From contig JAFLEH010000012.1 in NCBI GenBank assembly GCA_017301995.1, positions 62,001-126,000 on the forward strand: 64,000 bases of DNA, given 5' to 3'. The notes below the pieces were generated by a model. The model saw only the letters and a program-made list of their open reading frames with translations, was not told where the DNA came from and ran no database searches. The first letter of the stretch is position 1. Every line of letters starts with the position of its first letter. The DNA comes from Verrucomicrobiota bacterium. Lineage in GTDB: Bacteria > Verrucomicrobiota > Verrucomicrobiia > Verrucomicrobiales > Akkermansiaceae. Position numbers and translations under genes: made by a program. Positions 60,340-64,000 of the stretch are shown piece after piece.

Positions 60340-62949
60340 CTACCGGACCTGGCTGGGGCGGATGGATTTCTTCATGGGACCGGCCGGGGTTGCGCTGGGT
60401 TGGGCGGGTATGACCGGGGCGGGCTTGGAGGCCGCCTTGTCGTTCACCGGAGCGGGATCGATCGGCGGGAGAACGTCCCGGCCGTCGGCGAAGCGGCGGG
60501 TGTCGGAAGACAGCTTGTAGCGGTCGTCGGCGTCGCGTTGGACGTAGTCGAGCGAGTTGCGGCTGTTGACGATGCTCGGTTGGAGGAAGACGAGCAACTC
60601 GGCTCGGGTGTCTTCTTTGGTGGTGGTGGAGAATAGTTTGCCGAGGACCGGGATGGAGCTGAGCAGTGGGATGCCGGATTCCCCTTCGCCGTTGCGGGCG
60701 GTGATGAGGCCGCCGAGGACGATGGTCTCGTTGTTGGGGATGGTGACGGTGGTTAGGACCTCGCGGGTGGTGATGCGGGGCACCACGAGGTCGGTTCCGT
60801 TGGCACCGGCGCCGGCAACGGTTTGGTCGCCGTTGACTTCGTCGCTGAGCAGCGAGATTTGCAGGGTGATTTCGTGCTCCGAATTGATCAGCGGGATCAC
60901 CTCCAGGCGCAGGACGACGTCCTGGTATTGGATCTGGGTGCTTCCGCCGCCTTGGTAGTAGCTGTTCGAGTTGGTGGGAATGGCGATGCGCTCGCCCGAG
61001 GAAATGATGCCCTTCTGGTTGTTGGCGGTGAAAATGCTGGGGCGGGCGAGGACGGTGAAGTCTCCCTTGTCCTGGAGGGCCTTCATGTAAACGTGGAGGT
61101 CTTCGCCGATCTTGCCGTAGAGGCGCAGACCGCCGCCGCCTCCGAGGGTGCCGCGGTTGAAGGTGGTGGTCGTGGTGGTGGTGCCGGTCGTGGTGTTCTG
61201 CGGGTCGATCGGGATGATCGGGCCGAAGCCGCCGCCGCCGCGGGTGAGCAGGTCGCCACCGAGGAAGAGGTAGTCCATGCCATACTCCATGTTGTCGGTC
61301 AGATTGAGCTGGCCGATGACGGTGGAAATCATCACTTGGTCGGCTTTCACGTCGATTTGGTCGAGCAGGCGTTCGACGATTTCGAGGCCGGAGGGCGGTC
61401 CTTGGACGACGATCGAGTTGGTGATGTTGTCGGCGACGAGGAGGGTGCGGCCGACGAGGCGGGATTCGGGTGCGGTGGAAACATTCGGGTCGCCTAGGGA
61501 GGTGCCGCCAGCCATGCCGCCGCCGCCGCCGAAGGACGATTGGCCGCCGCCGCCGAAGGAATTGTTGCCCATGGAGGTGTTGCCGAAGCTCGAGTTGCGG
61601 CTGGACGAGCCGGATGTGCGGGAGCCGGAGGTTCGGCTGCTGGTCGAGGAGTTGCGGCTGGATTGGGACTGCCCGGGTTGGCCGGTGGCGCCGCCACCTG
61701 TGGCACCTTCGCCGGTGCCGGTGAAGGCGCGGGTGAGGGCGTTTTCGGCGACGGGTAGGAAGTCCGCTACAGCGAGGAAGCGGAGTTTCCGGCGGAGGAA
61801 GGTTTTCTCGGAGGTTTCGATGTCGAACTCACGGACGAGGCCTTCGACGAAGAGGATATCGACCGGCCGCCCCATGGCGAAAACCCGGTTGGTCCGGGGT
61901 TCCGGGACGATCTGGACGGGGGTGTCCACAGTGGTGGCGGCACCGCCGGCGATGGCGACGTTGGTTGCGGGTTGGGGAGCGCCTGGCACCGGGGTTGGGG
62001 TGGGGGACCCCGCGCGCTGGACGGATGTGGACCGCTGGGCCTGCTGCTGGCTGTTGAGCAGCTCGTTGAGGGTGGTGGAAAGCTCGGTGACGTCGGCGTA
62101 TTTCACCGAGATGAAGCGCGTGGCGATCTGGTCGTCCGGCTTGTCGATTTCCGCTTTCAGTTTGATGAGACGGCGGATGAGGGAGGTGTTTTCGGTGATG
62201 ATGACCGATCCGTTCATTGGGGCGATGGAACCGTAGGTGCCGAACTGCCCGATGATCTGGGTGAACGCCTGGGCGGCGGTCTCCGGCTTGATGTGCTTGA
62301 AGGTCATCACGTAGGAAATGACCTTGTCGCCTTCCGGGAGTTCGCTGGCCTCGTTGTACACGTCATAGCCGTCGCCTTGGGGGCGTTTCACGTCGAGGAT
62401 TTCCAGTTTGGGATCTTCGGCGTCCTGCACGAAGACAAAGCCTTCGAGGTTGGCGGCTTTGCGGAGCAGCTTGGCGGCTTGCGAGTAGGTGAGGGGATCT
62501 TCCTTGCTGGCATCCTGCACGAACGAGAACTCGGCGGCGGATGCGGCGGCGACGACGATGATCCGCTTCCCGGTGAAACTGCGGTAAAGGGCGGCGAGTT
62601 CGGTGCCGTTGAGGGTGGGGTACTCGATGGGTTCCGTGATGACGTTTTCACCGATGGGGATGCCGGGTTTTGCGGCGGGAACAACGACCGGGTTCACGGG
62701 TGGGCGGTTGGCGCCGCCTGGGAGCGTTCCGGGAGGCACAGCCCCGGGCGTCGTTGGGCGTCCGGGGATGCCGCCGGGCACGGTTGGTGTGGGAACCGGC
62801 GGATTCGGCACTGTGGGTGTAGGAGTGGGGGCCGCTGGAGCGGGGGGTGGAGTCGGTGTTGGCGTGGGTGTCGGAGCGGGGACCGGCGCTTGGGCGGCGG
62901 CGAGCGATAGAACCACGGGGAGCGGGAGCAGGCGGCTGAATAGGGACAT
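60340..62949 (-). CDS. gspD: Type II secretion/type IV pilus secretin
   Basis: An outer-membrane secretin of about 869 residues that forms the exit channel. A signal peptide (FSRLLPLPVVLSLAAAQA) is followed by a Pro/Thr-rich linker (to about 100) and N-domains with DVTELSTTLNELLNSQQQAQ. Two Gly/Ser-rich loops lie near 400-500. The secretin core runs from about 640 to 800: FTVLARPSIFTANNQKGIIS, then VLRLEVIPLINSEHEITLQI, NETIVLGGLITARN and SSIPVLGKLF. The C-terminal tail is Pro/Lys-rich. Two upstream genes on the same strand belong to the same cluster, and a strong terminator follows. Confidence 0.93.
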   Translation of the reverse strand: MSLFSRLLPLPVVLSLAAAQAPVPAPTPTPTPTPPPAPAAPTPTPTVPNPPVPTPTVPGGIPGRPTTPGAVPPGTLPGGANRPPVNPVVVPAAKPGIPIGENVITEPIEYPTLNGTELAALYRSFTGKRIIVVAAASAAEFSFVQDASKEDPLTYSQAAKLLRKAANLEGFVFVQDAEDPKLEILDVKRPQGDGYDVYNEASELPEGDKVISYVMTFKHIKPETAAQAFTQIIGQFGTYGSIAPMNGSVIITENTSLIRRLIKLKAEIDKPDDQIATRFISVKYADVTELSTTLNELLNSQQQAQRSTSVQRAGSPTPTPVPGAPQPATNVAIAGGAATTVDTPVQIVPEPRTNRVFAMGRPVDILFVEGLVREFDIETSEKTFLRRKLRFLAVADFLPVAENALTRAFTGTGEGATGGGATGQPGQSQSSRNSSTSSRTSGSRTSGSSSRNSSFGNTSMGNNSFGGGGQSSFGGGGGMAGGTSLGDPNVSTAPESRLVGRTLLVADNITNSIVVQGPPSGLEIVERLLDQIDVKADQVMISTVIGQLNLTDNMEYGMDYLFLGGDLLTRGGGGFGPIIPIDPQNTTTGTTTTTTTFNRGTLGGGGGLRLYGKIGEDLHVYMKALQDKGDFTVLARPSIFTANNQKGIISSGERIAIPTNSNSYYQGGGSTQIQYQDVVLRLEVIPLINSEHEITLQISLLSDEVNGDQTVAGAGANGTDLVVPRITTREVLTTVTIPNNETIVLGGLITARNGEGESGIPLLSSIPVLGKLFSTTTKEDTRAELLVFLQPSIVNSRNSLDYVQRDADDRYKLSSDTRRFADGRDVLPPIDPAPVNDKAASKPAPVIPAQPSATPAGPMKKSIRPSQVR

Positions 62950-63012
62950 GGAGGCGGTTGGATGGAGACTGGAAGAAAGGAGGGGAACCGGGAGTGTTTA
63001 TATTAGATCGGA

Positions 63013-63705
63013 TTACCGGCCGGGCGGGCGGCCCCGGTTGCTGGAGCCCCGGCTGTCGGGGCGGGAGGAGGAACTTCCCGGTCGGCTGCCGGGGAACCCG
63101 CGGTTGCCGCCAGTGGAGGAGGAGGGGAGGGGAATCGCGCCGGGGGTGGCTCCGGGAACACCGGGAGTCACAACCCGCTGGCGGGGTTGGCGGATGCCGT
63201 CCGGGGTGCCGGGTTGGCCGGGAATCGTCGGCTGGCCGGGGATTTGCTGCGGCTGGGCACCGGGTTGCTGCTGCTTCTGCGGCTGGGGAGTTTTCGGAGC
63301 CGAGGAGATTTTCTCGTCGTAGGTGATGGTGCCGGCCACGCTGCCTTTTTTGATGTGGACCACGGTGCCGAGCCGGTTGATGGGGTCGCGCTCGACTTTT
63401 TCCACCTTGTATTCGGTGGAGCGGGCGGTGTTGATGATTTCGGTCTCCTCGGGGTGCTTTTTATCGGTGACGACCGTGATGAGGTAGCCGCCCCCGGCGA
63501 GCGGTGAGATGCCGCGCAGGGCCATGTCCTCGAAGGGGTTCTTTTCCGGGATGGGAACTTCAGTGATAGGTTTGGTGGTGAACGGCGACTCGTTCCAGAG
63601 CGGAGAGTAACGCGTTTGCGGGACCTTTTTCGGCACCTCGATGGCGGAGGCGAGGGTGGTGAGGGCGGCGAGGAAAGCGGCCGCGAGCGTGAGGCTGGCA
63701 TTCAT
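63013..63705 (-). CDS. Periplasmic pilus/type II secretion accessory protein (PilP/GspC-like)
   Basis: A 230-residue protein with a signal peptide (SLTLAAAFLAALTTLASAI). A PilP/GspC-HR-like beta stretch (MALRGISPLAGGGYLITVVT) precedes VEKVERDPINRLGTVVHIKK and GSVAGTITYDEK, which resembles the region of PilP that contacts the secretin. The last 110 residues are Pro/Gln/Gly/Ser-rich and low in complexity. It lies between a PilO/GspM-like gene (five bases upstream) and the secretin gene, which supports the assignment by context. Confidence 0.65.
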   Translation of the reverse strand: MNASLTLAAAFLAALTTLASAIEVPKKVPQTRYSPLWNESPFTTKPITEVPIPEKNPFEDMALRGISPLAGGGYLITVVTDKKHPEETEIINTARSTEYKVEKVERDPINRLGTVVHIKKGSVAGTITYDEKISSAPKTPQPQKQQQPGAQPQQIPGQPTIPGQPGTPDGIRQPRQRVVTPGVPGATPGAIPLPSSSTGGNRGFPGSRPGSSSSRPDSRGSSNRGRPPGR

Positions 63706-63710
63706 GGCGG

Positions 63711-64000
63711 TTAGGATTCGGGGCTGGCGGGGACGAACCACTGTTCGACGATGGCGGTGCAGTCGATCTTGGTGTCGTCTTCCTTGTTCGGTGAAAGGCG
63801 GATGAAGGTGACGGCGCGGAATTTTTCGATGTCGTTGAGGCGGTCGAACCAACGGTAGAGTGCCTGCTCGGTACCGGTGATGACGAACTGGTATTTCACC
63901 CGGTGGTAGTTGGGTCCGGTGGTATCCGGTTCAAAGCCCTTCTGGCTCTTGACCGTGAGTCCGGCTCCGGTGGCCTCTTTTTCGGCGAATTCCTGCAGCG
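63711..64000 (-). CDS. PilO/GspM-like assembly protein, C-terminal part
   Basis: An open frame that enters from beyond the right edge of the window and ends with EQWFVPASPES. The visible 95 residues (LQEFAEKEATGAGLTVKSQK; YHRVKYQFVITGTEQALYRW then FDRLNDIEKFRAVTFIRLS) have the ferredoxin-like pattern of PilO/GspM C-terminal domains, where two strands flank a helix with a conserved acidic pair. It should sit at the inner membrane and link the ATPase platform to the secretin. The start is outside the window. Confidence 0.7.
   Translation of the reverse strand, partial: LQEFAEKEATGAGLTVKSQKGFEPDTTGPNYHRVKYQFVITGTEQALYRWFDRLNDIEKFRAVTFIRLSPNKEDDTKIDCTAIVEQWFVPASPES

Noticed and set aside
60047..60520. 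Plus-strand ORF over the secretin terminator region
   Set aside because: It crosses a strong minus-strand terminator and overlaps the secretin gene antisense; no family resemblance.

Overview
The window is GC-rich chromosomal DNA (roughly 60-65 percent by eye) from what is most probably a member of the Verrucomicrobiota, in the Luteolibacter/Haloferula/Verrucomicrobium range. The reasons are the gene content (many secreted glycosidases, sulfatases, DUF1080 and Gfo/Idh/MocA proteins), a MoxR/DUF58/BatA-type operon, Tat and Sec exported enzymes, large RCC1 and cadherin-like surface proteins, and intergenic DNA full of short palindromic and tandem repeats. No rRNA or species marker is present, so the assignment is an inference from family content.

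Layout. 0.1-2.5 kb: a NarL-type response regulator and a GAF-PAS histidine kinase, tail to tail. 2.6-3.6 kb: a gene remnant, a palindromic repeat and a bacterial Whirly-like single-strand nucleic-acid-binding protein. 3.7-7.2 kb: secreted GH20 hexosaminidase and GH29 fucosidase. 7.3-13.5 kb: unknown secreted proteins, a TIM-barrel isomerase and an M3 oligopeptidase, separated by repeat-rich spacers. 13.6-26.4 kb: one long minus-strand operon, read as moxR, DUF58, BatA-vWA-PA14, vWA, a giant coiled-coil membrane protein, a terpene-cyclase-fold protein and a TPR protein. 27.9-31.0 kb: five small same-strand cassettes with lower GC, each followed by a related ~110 bp spacer. They look like an integron-type cassette array without an integrase. 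31.1-33.3 kb: ahpC-ahpF. 33.5-36.7 kb: an ExbB-like channel with two ExbD-like partners. 37.1-40.0 kb: two sulfatases. 40.1-47.8 kb: a probable island next to the initiator tRNA gene, holding an unrecognised two-gene operon (the second product has a PD-(D/E)XK-like motif), a 1425-residue RCC1/cadherin-like exported protein and a small HTH protein. 47.8-55.4 kb: tRNA-fMet, TspO, DUF1080, EngB, CPBP protease, ComF and two unknown proteins. 55.4-58.6 kb: a three-gene sugar oxidoreductase/isomerase operon. 58.8-59.9 kb: RsgA. 60.3-64.0 kb: the end of a type II secretion/type IV pilus assembly cluster (PilO/GspM-like, a periplasmic protein and the secretin).

How the genes fit together. The glycosidases, sulfatases, DUF1080 protein and Gfo/Idh/isomerase set fit a lifestyle of degrading sulfated, fucosylated or amino-sugar glycans outside the cytoplasm, with the type II secretin cluster as a plausible export route. 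AhpC/AhpF supply peroxide defence. The MoxR-BatA operon is an envelope-associated chaperone-like system of uncertain role.

Most interesting points for follow-up: the integron-like cassette array; the two-gene nuclease-like module in the tRNA-adjacent island; the Whirly-like protein with a hairpin abutting its start codon; heptanucleotide tandem repeats at five intergenic sites; and a G(A/T)TAG / CTA(A/T)C sequence bias that appears to draw otherwise rare codons (CTA, TTA, AGG, AGA) into one DNA motif in several reading frames.
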